This document shows, piece after piece, positions 41,527-50,055 of a stretch of DNA of 64,000 nt. The DNA comes from JADHLJ01 sp038118725 (GTDB lineage Bacteria; Pseudomonadota; Alphaproteobacteria; Thalassobaculales; Thalassobaculaceae): the NCBI GenBank assembly GCA_038118725.1, contig JAYOIK010000013.1:11762-75761 (forward strand). The letters run 5' to 3'. The notes under the pieces are model-generated. The model saw nothing but the letters and a program-made list of their open reading frames with translations, was not told where the DNA came from and did not search any database. Made by a program: the position numbers and the translations under genes. The first letter of the stretch is position 1. Each line of letters starts with the position of its first letter.

Positions 41527-43330
41527 GGGCGATCCCGGCTTTGCTGCTCTCTTCCCTGATAATCACGGGCGGAGGTAACCCCTGCTTGAGCTTCGATCTA
41601 ATCGCGGCGACCAAGTCCGGTTCGGGTTTCATCGCTAAAGCTCGCCTCCATTGAAAGGTCGCTTCGATCTCTCTACCCACGCGCCAATAGGCATCACCCA
41701 GATGATCGTTGATGGTCGCATCATTGGGACGTAACTGGACCGCCTTTTCAAGTTTGGGGACCGCCTCCTCGAACCGCCCCGTCCGGTACAGGACCCAGCC
41801 CAGGCTGTCGATGATGTAACCGTCCTTCGGGCGAAGCTCGACCGCCTTGGAAATCATGCGCTCGGCCTTGGCCAGGTTTACGCCCTGTTCGGTCCAGGAA
41901 TACCCGAGATAATTCATGACATAGGGTTGGTCCGGCGAGAGTTCCAATGCCTTCAAAAAGTCGCTCTCGGCACGCGCCCAGCGTTTCGCGCGCTCTAGCG
42001 CGATCCCTCTCGTGTAGTACAAGCTCCAGTCGCGACGGTTTATGGTTTCTATGCGTTCAAACGCGCGATCATAGGCGTCAACGGCCAAGTCCCATTTTTT
42101 CTCTGTCCGTCGTAAATCGCCAATCCGAATCCATGGGGTCGGATCCGCGGCTCGACTATTGGCGAGATCTCGCAAAACCTCGATGGCCTCCTCCGAGCGA
42201 TCCAAGTCCTGGAGGCTCGAAGCCGCCCGGAGCCGAGCCATGGTTTGATAGGCGGACAACGCCGGAATTCGCCGGTAAATCTCCAGCGCATCCTCGTGAT
42301 AGCCGCGATCATCGAGAATTTCGCCAACGAGCAATTGAGCCAAGGGAAATGACGAGCGCATGTGGAGCGCGAGTTGCGCCATGATCATTGAGGTGTTGTT
42401 CCCACGCTCCCGCTGTAGCGCGCTGGCGATATCGAACAATGCTTCTGCCATCCCGTCCGTGGCGGAGCCGACGAGACCCGGAACGGAACGCCCGGATTCC
42501 GCCGCCGACAAAAGCGTGGCGACCGCGTTCGAATCATGATCGCGTTCGTCGCGCTCTTTCAATATCCGCTTGGCCTCGTCCAGGCGACCGTTTGCCGCGT
42601 GGTGAATCGCGGCGGCAAGGCTGAGACGCAAGGGTGGTTTCCCGGCCTTGGTCAGCGCTTCCTGGAAAAGCGTGTTGGCACCCTCGATATCACCTTCAAG
42701 CCGCTTGGCGTGCGCGGAGTGTAGGAGCGCCAGCACCTCGAATCCCGAAATCGCCTTCACCTTGTCGAAGGACGCGCGCGCCGCGGCGTAATCGTCCCGA
42801 CCCACCGAGATCCAGCCGGAAATCAGCGGCGCCAGAATCTGGTTCAAGCGTGTCTTTCTAAGCCGAAGCATTCGCTCTTCCGCGGCCGTCCAGTCACCTG
42901 CCTTAGCGGCATTGAGCGCCAGTGTGAGCAGCATGAAGGGCCCCCCGGAATCCCCCACCCGTTCCGCTCGTTCCGCCAGGGTGACAGCCGCCGGTATGGC
43001 GCCGAACTCCAGTTCCGCCAGAAATGCCCGCCTCAACAAGGTCGGATTCTCAGGGTCGTTGTTCAAGGCCGCTTCGAAATTGGACGCCGCCTTGCCAAGG
43101 TCGCGCGCTCGATAGGCCTGTCGGGCCATCAAATAGCTGCCGGCCGTTGTTCTGTGCGAGATCGAGCCTATGGTCGTGTTGATAGGGGTCTGAGTACCCG
43201 TGGTTTGGCAACCCGCGAGCAAAACTCCCGCGAGTGTCAGGGAGGTCGCCACCACGAACCCGGCTACGGGTCCGCGAGATTTCGCGCGCGCCCTTGCTTC
43301 AAAAATCCTCGCCGGGGGAACGCTGACCAA
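41510..43330 (-). CDS. TPR-repeat lipoprotein
   Basis: A 606-residue exported lipoprotein: a hydrophobic signal segment (VAGFVVATSLTLAGVLLAGC) ends in the lipobox LAGC, followed by a run of tetratricopeptide-like repeats through the protein, ending with the highly typical YVMNYLGYSWTEQG and DGYIIDSLGWVLYRTGRFEEA, INDHLGDAYWRVG. The likely start is a TTG behind AGGGAG, 13 bp after the ETF-QO stop; no ATG fits, and the frame upstream merely shadows that gene. In many alphaproteobacteria this gene lies between ETF-QO and ispE. Function unknown; it may scaffold outer-membrane or periplasmic complexes. Confidence 0.88.
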   Translation of the reverse strand: MVSVPPARIFEARARAKSRGPVAGFVVATSLTLAGVLLAGCQTTGTQTPINTTIGSISHRTTAGSYLMARQAYRARDLGKAASNFEAALNNDPENPTLLRRAFLAELEFGAIPAAVTLAERAERVGDSGGPFMLLTLALNAAKAGDWTAAEERMLRLRKTRLNQILAPLISGWISVGRDDYAAARASFDKVKAISGFEVLALLHSAHAKRLEGDIEGANTLFQEALTKAGKPPLRLSLAAAIHHAANGRLDEAKRILKERDERDHDSNAVATLLSAAESGRSVPGLVGSATDGMAEALFDIASALQRERGNNTSMIMAQLALHMRSSFPLAQLLVGEILDDRGYHEDALEIYRRIPALSAYQTMARLRAASSLQDLDRSEEAIEVLRDLANSRAADPTPWIRIGDLRRTEKKWDLAVDAYDRAFERIETINRRDWSLYYTRGIALERAKRWARAESDFLKALELSPDQPYVMNYLGYSWTEQGVNLAKAERMISKAVELRPKDGYIIDSLGWVLYRTGRFEEAVPKLEKAVQLRPNDATINDHLGDAYWRVGREIEATFQWRRALAMKPEPDLVAAIRSKLKQGLPPPVIIREESSKAGIARDPDA

Positions 43331-43343
43331 GTGGTTGTCTCCC

Positions 43344-44987
43344 TTACATATTGGGATAATTGGGTCCGCCGCCGCCCTCTGGAACCACCCAGTTGATGTT
43401 TTGCGTCGGATCCTTGATATCGCAGGTCTTGCAGTGCACGCAGTTCTGAGCGTTGATCTGAAGGGCGGGATTCTCGCCATCATCGTCATAGATGATTTCA
43501 TAGACCCCGGCCGGGCAGAACCTTTGCTCCGGAGCGTCATAATATTCCAGGTTATGCGCCACCGGAATCGTCTGGTCCTTCAAGGTCAGGTGAGCGGGCT
43601 GATTTTCCTCGTGGTTGGTGTTCGACATATAGACCGATGACGGTTTGTCGAAACTGATCTTTCCGTCCGGCTTCGGGTAACTGATTTTCTCGCATTGCGC
43701 CGCGGGTCTTAGCGACTCATGGTCCGGATGGTGTCGTAGCGTCCATGGCGCCTTACCCTTGAAGAGATAGGTGTCGATCGCGGCGTGAACCAGCCCGAAA
43801 GTGTTCCCTGCCTTGAAACCCGGCCTAATGTTCCGAACCTGATAGAGCTCGTCCCAAATCCAGGATTTCTTTATGCGCTCGCCATAATCGGCGATCTCGC
43901 GCCCACCGCCAGCTTCGTCACCGGCCGTCAGCGTCGCGGCAATCGCCTCGGCGGCTGTCATTCCGGATTTCATCGCGGTGTGGGAGCCCTTGATCTTCGG
44001 CACGTTCAAGAAGCCCGCGGCGCAGCCGACGATCAGGCCACCTGGGAAGGTCAGTTTCGGGATCGACTGAAACCCACCCTCGTTGATCGCGCGCGCGCCA
44101 TAGGCGATTCGCCGGCCGCCCTCGAAGAACTTCCGGATTTTCGGGTGCGTCTTGAAGCGTTGGAACTCGTCAAACGGGCTGAGATGTGGGTTCTGGTAGT
44201 CTAGCCCGACCACGTAACCGACGGAAATCTGGTTGTTTTCGAGATGGTAGAGGAACGAGCCGCCATAGGTACTCGAATCGATGGGCCAGCCGATGGTGTG
44301 CAAGACCAAGCCTTCCTGATGCACGCTTGGGTCGACTTCCCACAACTCCTTGATGCCGATCCCATAGGTCTGGGGGTCCACCCCGTCCCGGAGATTGAAT
44401 TTCTCGAACAAGGTCTTGGTAAGCGACCCCCGACAACCCTCGGAAAAAACGGTTTGCTTGGCGTGTAGCTCGATTCCTGGCGTGTGGTTGGCGGTCGCCT
44501 CGCCGTCCTTGCCGATGCCCATGTCGCCGGTCGCGATGCCCCGCACCGAGCCGTCCGCCGCGTAAAGCACCTCCGCCGCCGCGAAGCCCGGATAGATCTC
44601 GACCCCCATCGCCTCGGCTTGTTCGGCCAACCAGCGGCAGAGATTACCGAGGCTGATGATATAGTTACCCTCGTTATGCATCTGCGGCGGGGTGGGCATC
44701 CGAAACCCGGAACCGCGGGTCAGATACATGAAGCGGTCCTCGGCGACCGGCGTATTGAGCGGTGCGCCGCGCTCTTTCCAATCCGGGAAAAGCTCGTTCA
44801 AGGCGCGGGGTTCGAGTACCGCGCCCGACAAGATATGCGCGCCGACCTCGGAGCCTTTCTCGATCACGCAAACGCTGAGATCGTTGCCGGTTTCCTCGGC
44901 GATTTGGCGCAGCCGGATCGCGGCCGAAAGCCCGGAGGGCCCGGCGCCAACGATCACGACATCGTATTCCATGAATTCCCGTTCCAT
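43344..44987 (-). CDS. Electron-transfer flavoprotein:ubiquinone oxidoreductase
   Basis: A 547-residue membrane-associated flavoprotein that passes electrons from ETF to ubiquinone in fatty-acid and amino-acid oxidation. The FAD motif is YDVVIVGAGPSGLSAAIRL, CRGSLTKTLFEKFNLR and YGGSFLYH are typical, and the C-terminal Fe4S4 site is in QNCVHCKTCDIKDPTQNINW, ending GGGGPNYPNM. The start used (ATG at 44987) matches the family pattern MERE-MEYDVVIVG; another ATG lies 15 bp inside. It diverges from the uracil-DNA glycosylase gene. Confidence 0.96.
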   Translation of the reverse strand: MEREFMEYDVVIVGAGPSGLSAAIRLRQIAEETGNDLSVCVIEKGSEVGAHILSGAVLEPRALNELFPDWKERGAPLNTPVAEDRFMYLTRGSGFRMPTPPQMHNEGNYIISLGNLCRWLAEQAEAMGVEIYPGFAAAEVLYAADGSVRGIATGDMGIGKDGEATANHTPGIELHAKQTVFSEGCRGSLTKTLFEKFNLRDGVDPQTYGIGIKELWEVDPSVHQEGLVLHTIGWPIDSSTYGGSFLYHLENNQISVGYVVGLDYQNPHLSPFDEFQRFKTHPKIRKFFEGGRRIAYGARAINEGGFQSIPKLTFPGGLIVGCAAGFLNVPKIKGSHTAMKSGMTAAEAIAATLTAGDEAGGGREIADYGERIKKSWIWDELYQVRNIRPGFKAGNTFGLVHAAIDTYLFKGKAPWTLRHHPDHESLRPAAQCEKISYPKPDGKISFDKPSSVYMSNTNHEENQPAHLTLKDQTIPVAHNLEYYDAPEQRFCPAGVYEIIYDDDGENPALQINAQNCVHCKTCDIKDPTQNINWVVPEGGGGPNYPNM

Positions 44988-45107
44988 TCGCCTTCGCCCA
45001 CCTTTGTATCTCACTCGGTTCGTGTCATATCTGACACAGGGTCACGTTTACGGCAAGATGACCTGAACCTCATGTGGAAAGAGCGGGATTTGGAAGGCAC
45101 GATAGGG

Positions 45108-45917
45108 ATGGAGGATGCCGCCGGCGCCATGCTTGCCTGGTACCATGACGCCGGCGTTGACGAAGTGCTTTTGGACGCGCCGTTGGACCGATTCGCGGCG
45201 TCCGAGAAGCCGCCGGTGATCGCGGCCGCCCCGACGCGGCCCATGGTGACGCGGCCCATGGTTTCGTTCGCCGAGACGCCCCGCACCGCCTCGGTCCCCG
45301 GTGAGTCCTCGACGGTGGCCAGCGATCAGGCCGCCCAGCGAATCGCCGATACCGCCACGGATCTGGAGATGTTGCGAGAGTATCTCGCGGCATTCGACGG
45401 ATGTCCCTTGAAGCATACCGCGAAGAACCTGGTCTTTGGCGATGGCGACCCCGCCGCCGACGTGATGTTCATCGGGGAAGCGCCCGGCGCCGACGAGGAT
45501 CGCGAGGGTCGGCCCTTTGTCGGCGTTAGCGGTCGGCTTTTGGATCGGATGATGGCGTCGATTGGGCTCGATCGGGAAAGCGCCTATATCACCAATATCC
45601 TGCCCTGGCGGCCGCCGGGGAATCGAGAGCCGACGCCTGCCGAGGTTGCCGCTTGCCTCCCCTTTATCAAAAAACATATCGAGTTGGTGGCGCCCAAGAT
45701 GCTCGTCCTGGTCGGGGGGACCTCGGCCAAGACCCTGCTGGGTCGCAAGGAAGGCATCATGCGTCTGCGGGGCCGGTGGTTGGCTTATCGATCCTCGGAA
45801 ACGGCGGAACCGATTCCCGCGCTGGCGACTTTTCATCCAGCCTTCTTACTGCGATCGCCAGGACAAAAGGCAAATGCCTGGCATGATTTGCTAATGGTGG
45901 ACAAGAAACTAAAGTAA
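45108..45917 (+). CDS. Uracil-DNA glycosylase (family 4/5-like)
   Basis: A 269-residue glycosylase that removes uracil from DNA. GEAPGADEDREGRPFVG (about 123-139) is motif 1, NILPWRPPGNREPTPAEVAACLPF is the following loop, and ATFHPAFLLRSP carries the catalytic HPAxLL motif. A long N-terminal extension (about 95 residues, Ala/Pro-rich, starting MEDAAGAMLAWYHDAGVDEV) is usual in the alphaproteobacterial group. Of the Fe-S cluster cysteines only one is seen (DGCPLKH). The ATG at 45108 follows GGAAGG; one at 45072 is an alternative. Confidence 0.88.
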   Translation: MEDAAGAMLAWYHDAGVDEVLLDAPLDRFAASEKPPVIAAAPTRPMVTRPMVSFAETPRTASVPGESSTVASDQAAQRIADTATDLEMLREYLAAFDGCPLKHTAKNLVFGDGDPAADVMFIGEAPGADEDREGRPFVGVSGRLLDRMMASIGLDRESAYITNILPWRPPGNREPTPAEVAACLPFIKKHIELVAPKMLVLVGGTSAKTLLGRKEGIMRLRGRWLAYRSSETAEPIPALATFHPAFLLRSPGQKANAWHDLLMVDKKLK

Positions 45918-46222
45918 TCACGATAAATCAATACCCTGAATGGTGTTTTTCTCATTTAGCTTTAAGAACAAACCTTGTTACAATTCCACAAGAAGATTTT
46001 TGCTTTAAGCTATGAATTTAAACGAAAATTTTATGCAGTTTTCGCGGAGTTCGGAAAACCGATGCGCGACCGATCCACCCTAAGCGCTGGGGTGGCATGC
46101 GTTGAAAGTGCTTGTGGCCACACGCGTATTAGCCTTAGGTGCCGCAATGATCCGCCCCCATTCGGCGGGATGGACAATCTCGGTCGTCATGGGAGGCGTG
46201 TGTTATTTCTCGCCCCGCGAAA
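45918..46222. other. AT-rich intergenic region between the glycosylase and lytic transglycosylase genes
   Basis: The first half of this 305 bp (about 45918-46040) is far richer in A and T than the surroundings, with runs such as TTTTTGCTTTAAGC and GAAAATTTTATGC; the second half is of normal composition. No gene, tRNA or clear terminator is seen. It presumably carries the promoter of the transglycosylase gene and the 3' end of the glycosylase transcript. Confidence 0.6.
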
Positions 46223-48046
46223 ATGATCATGGCAATGGCGCTCGTCGCGATCGCGGCGATGTTTCCCCATGCCGTCATGGCCGCCGCTCCGGCTCAACCC
46301 GTGGATGTGTCGCGCGGCGGGGTGTCGGGATCCATCTCGGTGGACGCGGAGGTCGCCGTTCCGAAGATCCTTACGCGAGCGGATCTCGAAAGATATGGGC
46401 GAATTTTCGAACTCCAGGAAGGCGGTAAATGGGCGGAAGCGTCCATGATCATCAAGCAATTGGATGACGACATTCTTGTTGGCCACGCGCGCGCTCAAAA
46501 ATATCTGCACCCCACGAGATACCGCTCTCAATATCCGGAATTGCACCGGTGGCTGAAAAACCACGCGGATCATCCTCAAGCCTTTAGAATATACCGACTT
46601 GCCAAAAAACGCCGGATCCCTGGCTGGAAGCCGACTCCGGTGCCGAGCGGAGGAATCCTCCTCGGGAATGGCGCCAATCCGGTAAGCGAGGGACCGCGAG
46701 CTTATAAGTCGTCTCGTAAGCGCTCCAAGGCGACACGGCGCGCGGTGGCGTCCCTGCGCGGCCAGATCAGACGATTGGTTCGCAAGGGTTGGCCAACCGG
46801 GGCTCTCAGGACCCTGGACACAATGCGGGCGCGTCAGTTGCTCGATAAGACGGAGTTCGCGCTTGCCCGCGCCGACATAGCACACGGCTATTTCGTTTTT
46901 GGAAAAGACGAGCAAGCGCTGAAGCTGGCCAAGAAAAGTCTTTCCGAGGCGGTGGCGTCAATTCCGAAGGCTGCTTGGACCGCTGGCCTCGCGGCCTGGC
47001 GGCTCGGGAAAACCAAGGAAGCCGGCGAGCACTTCCAGGCTTTGGCGGCGTGGTTGGAGGCCGGGCCGACCGCGCGCGCCGCGGGGGCGTATTGGGCATC
47101 GCGCGCGCATCTCGCCTCCCGTAACCCCAGTGAAGCCACGAAATGGCTCGTTCAGGCCGCGACGGTTCCGGGCACCTTCTATGGACTGCTGGCGCGGCGG
47201 GCGCTCGGCGTGAATATGCCTCTGGATTGGACCTTGCCGAAACTGACACGATCCGCGTTGGACCGTCTAATGGTCCATTCCGGATTTCGCCGCGGCCTGG
47301 CGTTGCTTGAGCTTGATATGAAACAGGAAGTGGGCTGGGAGTTTCGCCGGCTGTTCCCAAGGCTTGAAGATCCCTTGAGACCAATCGTCATGGGGATTGC
47401 CGCGCGTCACGGCCTGCCTAGCCTGTCAATGCGCGTGGCCGGAGTGCTCAAGGCCGAAGGTCATCGTGCCTACTACGCGGCATTGTTTCCAATTCCCGAC
47501 TGGACGCTTCCCGACAACCTTGAGATTGATCCCTCCCTGCTCTTCGCGGTCGCGCGTCGGGAGAGCCAATTCGATCCCCTTGCCGAGAGTCGGCGGGGCG
47601 CGCGCGGGTTGATGCAGTTGATGCCGAGGACCGCCGCCTTCGTGGGCGAGGACAAGTCCCTTGGTAGTCGCAAGGGACGCAAAACCTTGTTTGAGCCGGC
47701 GGTGAACATCGCGCTCGGAGACCGGTATATTCGCCACCTCATGGAAGACGACAATGTCGGCGCCGATCTGTTCAAGCTTCTGGCGGCCTACAACGCTGGC
47801 CCCGGAACGCTCCGGAAATGGGAGCGCGAGGTAAACTACAAGGACGACCCGTTGTTCTTTATCGAAGCCATTCCCTCGCCGGAGACGCGAAACTTCATAG
47901 AGGACGTGCTTCGAAACCTCTGGATGTATAGATTGCGGCGTGGAGAGCCGTCGCCAAGTCTCGACCGAGTCGCCTCGGGGTCTTGGCCGCGGTATGAATC
48001 CGTCGAGGGACAAGTGTCGCGGGGATATAGGGATGCCCGGAATTGA
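46223..48046 (+). CDS. Soluble lytic murein transglycosylase
   Basis: A 607-residue periplasmic enzyme that cleaves peptidoglycan to anhydromuropeptides. It has a signal peptide (MIMAMALVAIAAMFPHAVMA), a long alpha-helical superhelical ring of repeats (about 60-430) as in Slt70, and a C-terminal SLT domain. The catalytic glutamate is E447 in AVARRESQFDPLAESRRGARGLMQLMP, followed by AAYNAGPGTLRKW. It overlaps moaB by 14 bases at its 3' end, so the two are likely co-transcribed. The start, in an ATGATCATG run, is supported by the signal peptide. Confidence 0.93.
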   Translation: MIMAMALVAIAAMFPHAVMAAAPAQPVDVSRGGVSGSISVDAEVAVPKILTRADLERYGRIFELQEGGKWAEASMIIKQLDDDILVGHARAQKYLHPTRYRSQYPELHRWLKNHADHPQAFRIYRLAKKRRIPGWKPTPVPSGGILLGNGANPVSEGPRAYKSSRKRSKATRRAVASLRGQIRRLVRKGWPTGALRTLDTMRARQLLDKTEFALARADIAHGYFVFGKDEQALKLAKKSLSEAVASIPKAAWTAGLAAWRLGKTKEAGEHFQALAAWLEAGPTARAAGAYWASRAHLASRNPSEATKWLVQAATVPGTFYGLLARRALGVNMPLDWTLPKLTRSALDRLMVHSGFRRGLALLELDMKQEVGWEFRRLFPRLEDPLRPIVMGIAARHGLPSLSMRVAGVLKAEGHRAYYAALFPIPDWTLPDNLEIDPSLLFAVARRESQFDPLAESRRGARGLMQLMPRTAAFVGEDKSLGSRKGRKTLFEPAVNIALGDRYIRHLMEDDNVGADLFKLLAAYNAGPGTLRKWEREVNYKDDPLFFIEAIPSPETRNFIEDVLRNLWMYRLRRGEPSPSLDRVASGSWPRYESVEGQVSRGYRDARN

Positions 48047-48584
48047 TGACTCTCGGGACTTCGTCCCGGTAAACATCGCGGTTTTGACGGTATCGGATAC
48101 GAGAAGTCTCGCCGATGATCGCTCGGGTGACACCTTGGTGTCTCGTCTCGAGGGCGACGGGCATATCCTGGCCGCTCGATCGATCGTGAAGGATGAAGTT
48201 GACGCGATTGTCGCGCGATTGCGAAGTTGGATCGCGGATCCCGGCATCGACGTGGTGTTGTCGACGGGAGGAACCGGCGTGACCGGTCGCGACGTGACGC
48301 CGGAGGCCTTCAAGGCGGTTTTCGAGAAGGAAATCGAAGGCTTCGGCGAGTTGTTCCGTTGGCTCAGCTATCAAAAAATCGGTACCTCGACGATCCAGTC
48401 CAGGGCGATCGCGGGGGTCGCGGGGGGGACATACCTGTTCGCGCTGCCCGGTTCCACCGGTGCCTGCAAGGACGCGTGGGACGATATCCTGCGCAACCAG
48501 CTGGATATCCGTTTTCGCCCCTGCAACTTTGTCGAGATCATGCCGCGACTGCGGGAGCACGAATTGTTTGGTCGGGCGTCCTAA
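48033..48584 (+). CDS. moaB: Molybdenum cofactor biosynthesis protein MoaB
   Basis: A 183-residue MoaB/MogA-type protein that adenylylates molybdopterin in cofactor synthesis. The MPT-binding motif is VVLSTGGTGVTGRDVTPEA, with NIAVLTVSDTRS before it and FALPGSTGACKDAWDDIL after. Start is the ATG that overlaps the transglycosylase gene; a frame further upstream is a shadow of that gene. The stop overlaps that of the convergent DUF2064 gene by two bases. No other Mo-cofactor gene is in the window. Confidence 0.94.
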   Translation: MPGIDDSRDFVPVNIAVLTVSDTRSLADDRSGDTLVSRLEGDGHILAARSIVKDEVDAIVARLRSWIADPGIDVVLSTGGTGVTGRDVTPEAFKAVFEKEIEGFGELFRWLSYQKIGTSTIQSRAIAGVAGGTYLFALPGSTGACKDAWDDILRNQLDIRFRPCNFVEIMPRLREHELFGRAS

Positions 48585-49177
48585 CGCCCGGAATAGCGGC
48601 CCCGGTCCAGGTCTCGAGCCTCGTCCACATCCCGCAAAACTTCAAGCAACGCGACCGTGGTCCCCTTGGGAAAACCGGCGATTGTATCCTCTAGCGCATG
48701 GGCTGTTGACCAACGTATATGGCCGAAACGCGGCGGGGCGCGCCGCCGCCGCATGCCGATCAGCCAATAGCCACCATCCGCCGCCGGTCCCAACACCACA
48801 TCGGCGCGCGCCAGGGCTCGAAAAGCCGCGTCGATGTGGCGGGCTTTAATATCCGGAATATCGCTGCCGATAAGGACAGCCGGTCCGGCCCCCGGCAGCG
48901 ACAGGGCATGGTGCATGCGCGATCCGAGATCTCCGTCGGTTTGCGCCGATTTCTTCCAACCTCGAGGCCAAATCGGCGCGCCCGGCGCGGTCGGCGGCGT
49001 GACGAAGAGGTGACGACGTCGCCCCGCTCGGCCTTTTAGGCGACGCAAAAGGCTCCGAAGTTGCCGCCGGTACCAGAATCCGGCCCGGACCATACCGATG
49101 CCTTTGGCAAGACGGCGCTTCCCGGTTCCCAGTTTCGGCTCGCGCGCGAAGACGATCAGATGCTCATGTCGACTCAT
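48581..49177 (-). CDS. DUF2064 (TIGR04282-type) glycosyltransferase-like protein
   Basis: A 198-residue protein of the TIGR04282/DUF2064 family: FAREPKLGTGKRRLAKGIG at the N terminus, IGSDIPDIKARHID and VVLGPAADGGYWLIGMR in the middle. This resembles a small nucleotidyl/glycosyltransferase fold of the MobA-like class. It sits beside a TIGR04283 glycosyltransferase, six bases downstream of its stop; the two often co-occur in bacteria. The ATG at 49177 is the natural start for the conserved motif. Confidence 0.87.
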   Translation of the reverse strand: MSRHEHLIVFAREPKLGTGKRRLAKGIGMVRAGFWYRRQLRSLLRRLKGRAGRRRHLFVTPPTAPGAPIWPRGWKKSAQTDGDLGSRMHHALSLPGAGPAVLIGSDIPDIKARHIDAAFRALARADVVLGPAADGGYWLIGMRRRRAPPRFGHIRWSTAHALEDTIAGFPKGTTVALLEVLRDVDEARDLDRGRYSGR

Positions 49178-49182
49178 CGAGG

Positions 49183-49962
49183 CTATCCGTACAATCGGGC
49201 GATCCAACGCGGTGGGATGCGCGCGAAATAGAGAGTGAGACAGAGAAAATTACGTAGCACGCGCGGAATGTATCCGGACCGTTGATAACGGCGCGCCGAG
49301 GTCACGGCCTCGACGTCGAACCGTGCCAGCCGAGCCATGCCGATCCTGCGGATGATTTCCACATCCTCCATCAGGGGCAACGGATTGTATCCGCCAAGGC
49401 GTGAGTAGAACCGTCGGTGGATCAACAGACCCTGATCGCCATAGGGCAGGCCGAGCCAGTTGTTGCGAAAGCGTACAATGCGCTCCAGCCGTCTGGCGGA
49501 GGCACTGGTATCGTCGAGGGCGAAGGAAAACACCGCGGCTCGGTCCCGGTTGCGATCGTCGGAAACATAAACCATCACCGTCGCGTCCCAACCGCGGTCG
49601 AGAATCGTATCGGCGTGCAGAAACAGCAGCCATTCGCCTTGGGCGGCCTTGGCTCCGGCGATCAGTTGTGGTCCCCGACCGCGTTCCGCCACGACGACCT
49701 TGGCATTGAGTTCCTCGGCCACGGTCAAGGTCGAATCCGTGGACCCTCCGTCGGCGACCACGATTTCCAGATCAATGCCCCGTCGATCCGCCAGCGCCAG
49801 TGCCGCGACCGTGTCGGCGAGAGAGTCGGCCGCGTTCAGGGTCGGAATGATCACCGAAAGACTGAGCCTGCGGGCCCGTTTTCGTCCGTCGCCTCGGGCT
49901 TGATCCCGTGGAGGTAGGCTTCCGTCCGACTTTTCGCGATTGCCGCGCCGACCCGCTCTCAT
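49183..49962 (-). CDS. Family 2 glycosyltransferase (TIGR04283 type)
   Basis: A 259-residue GT2-fold enzyme. LSVIIPTLNAADSLADTVAAL is the nucleotide-sugar start, EIVVADGGSTDST supplies the acidic region, GEWLLFLHADTILDRGWD has the DxD-like acid, and the YGDQGLLIHRRFYSRLGGYNPLPLMEDVE segment is the acceptor side. TIGR04283 proteins are linked in databases with arsenosugar synthesis, but that link is by neighbourhood and no arsenic gene is seen here. The N-terminal 33 residues are basic and not conserved. It pairs with the DUF2064 gene. Confidence 0.88.
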   Translation of the reverse strand: MRAGRRGNREKSDGSLPPRDQARGDGRKRARRLSLSVIIPTLNAADSLADTVAALALADRRGIDLEIVVADGGSTDSTLTVAEELNAKVVVAERGRGPQLIAGAKAAQGEWLLFLHADTILDRGWDATVMVYVSDDRNRDRAAVFSFALDDTSASARRLERIVRFRNNWLGLPYGDQGLLIHRRFYSRLGGYNPLPLMEDVEIIRRIGMARLARFDVEAVTSARRYQRSGYIPRVLRNFLCLTLYFARIPPRWIARLYG

Positions 49963-50055
49963 GAGACACCCTTCCGGTCCGGGGCGAGAATCATGCTAAA
50001 CATCGAAGTCTCGCGCGTGACGCCGATGCTGGTTTAACACCCCTTGGATTGCCGG

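Noticed and set aside
44484..45071. Open frame upstream of the uracil-DNA glycosylase in the same reading frame
   Set aside because: It is antisense to ETF-QO and reads as non-protein; the glycosylase starts after the divergent promoter gap.
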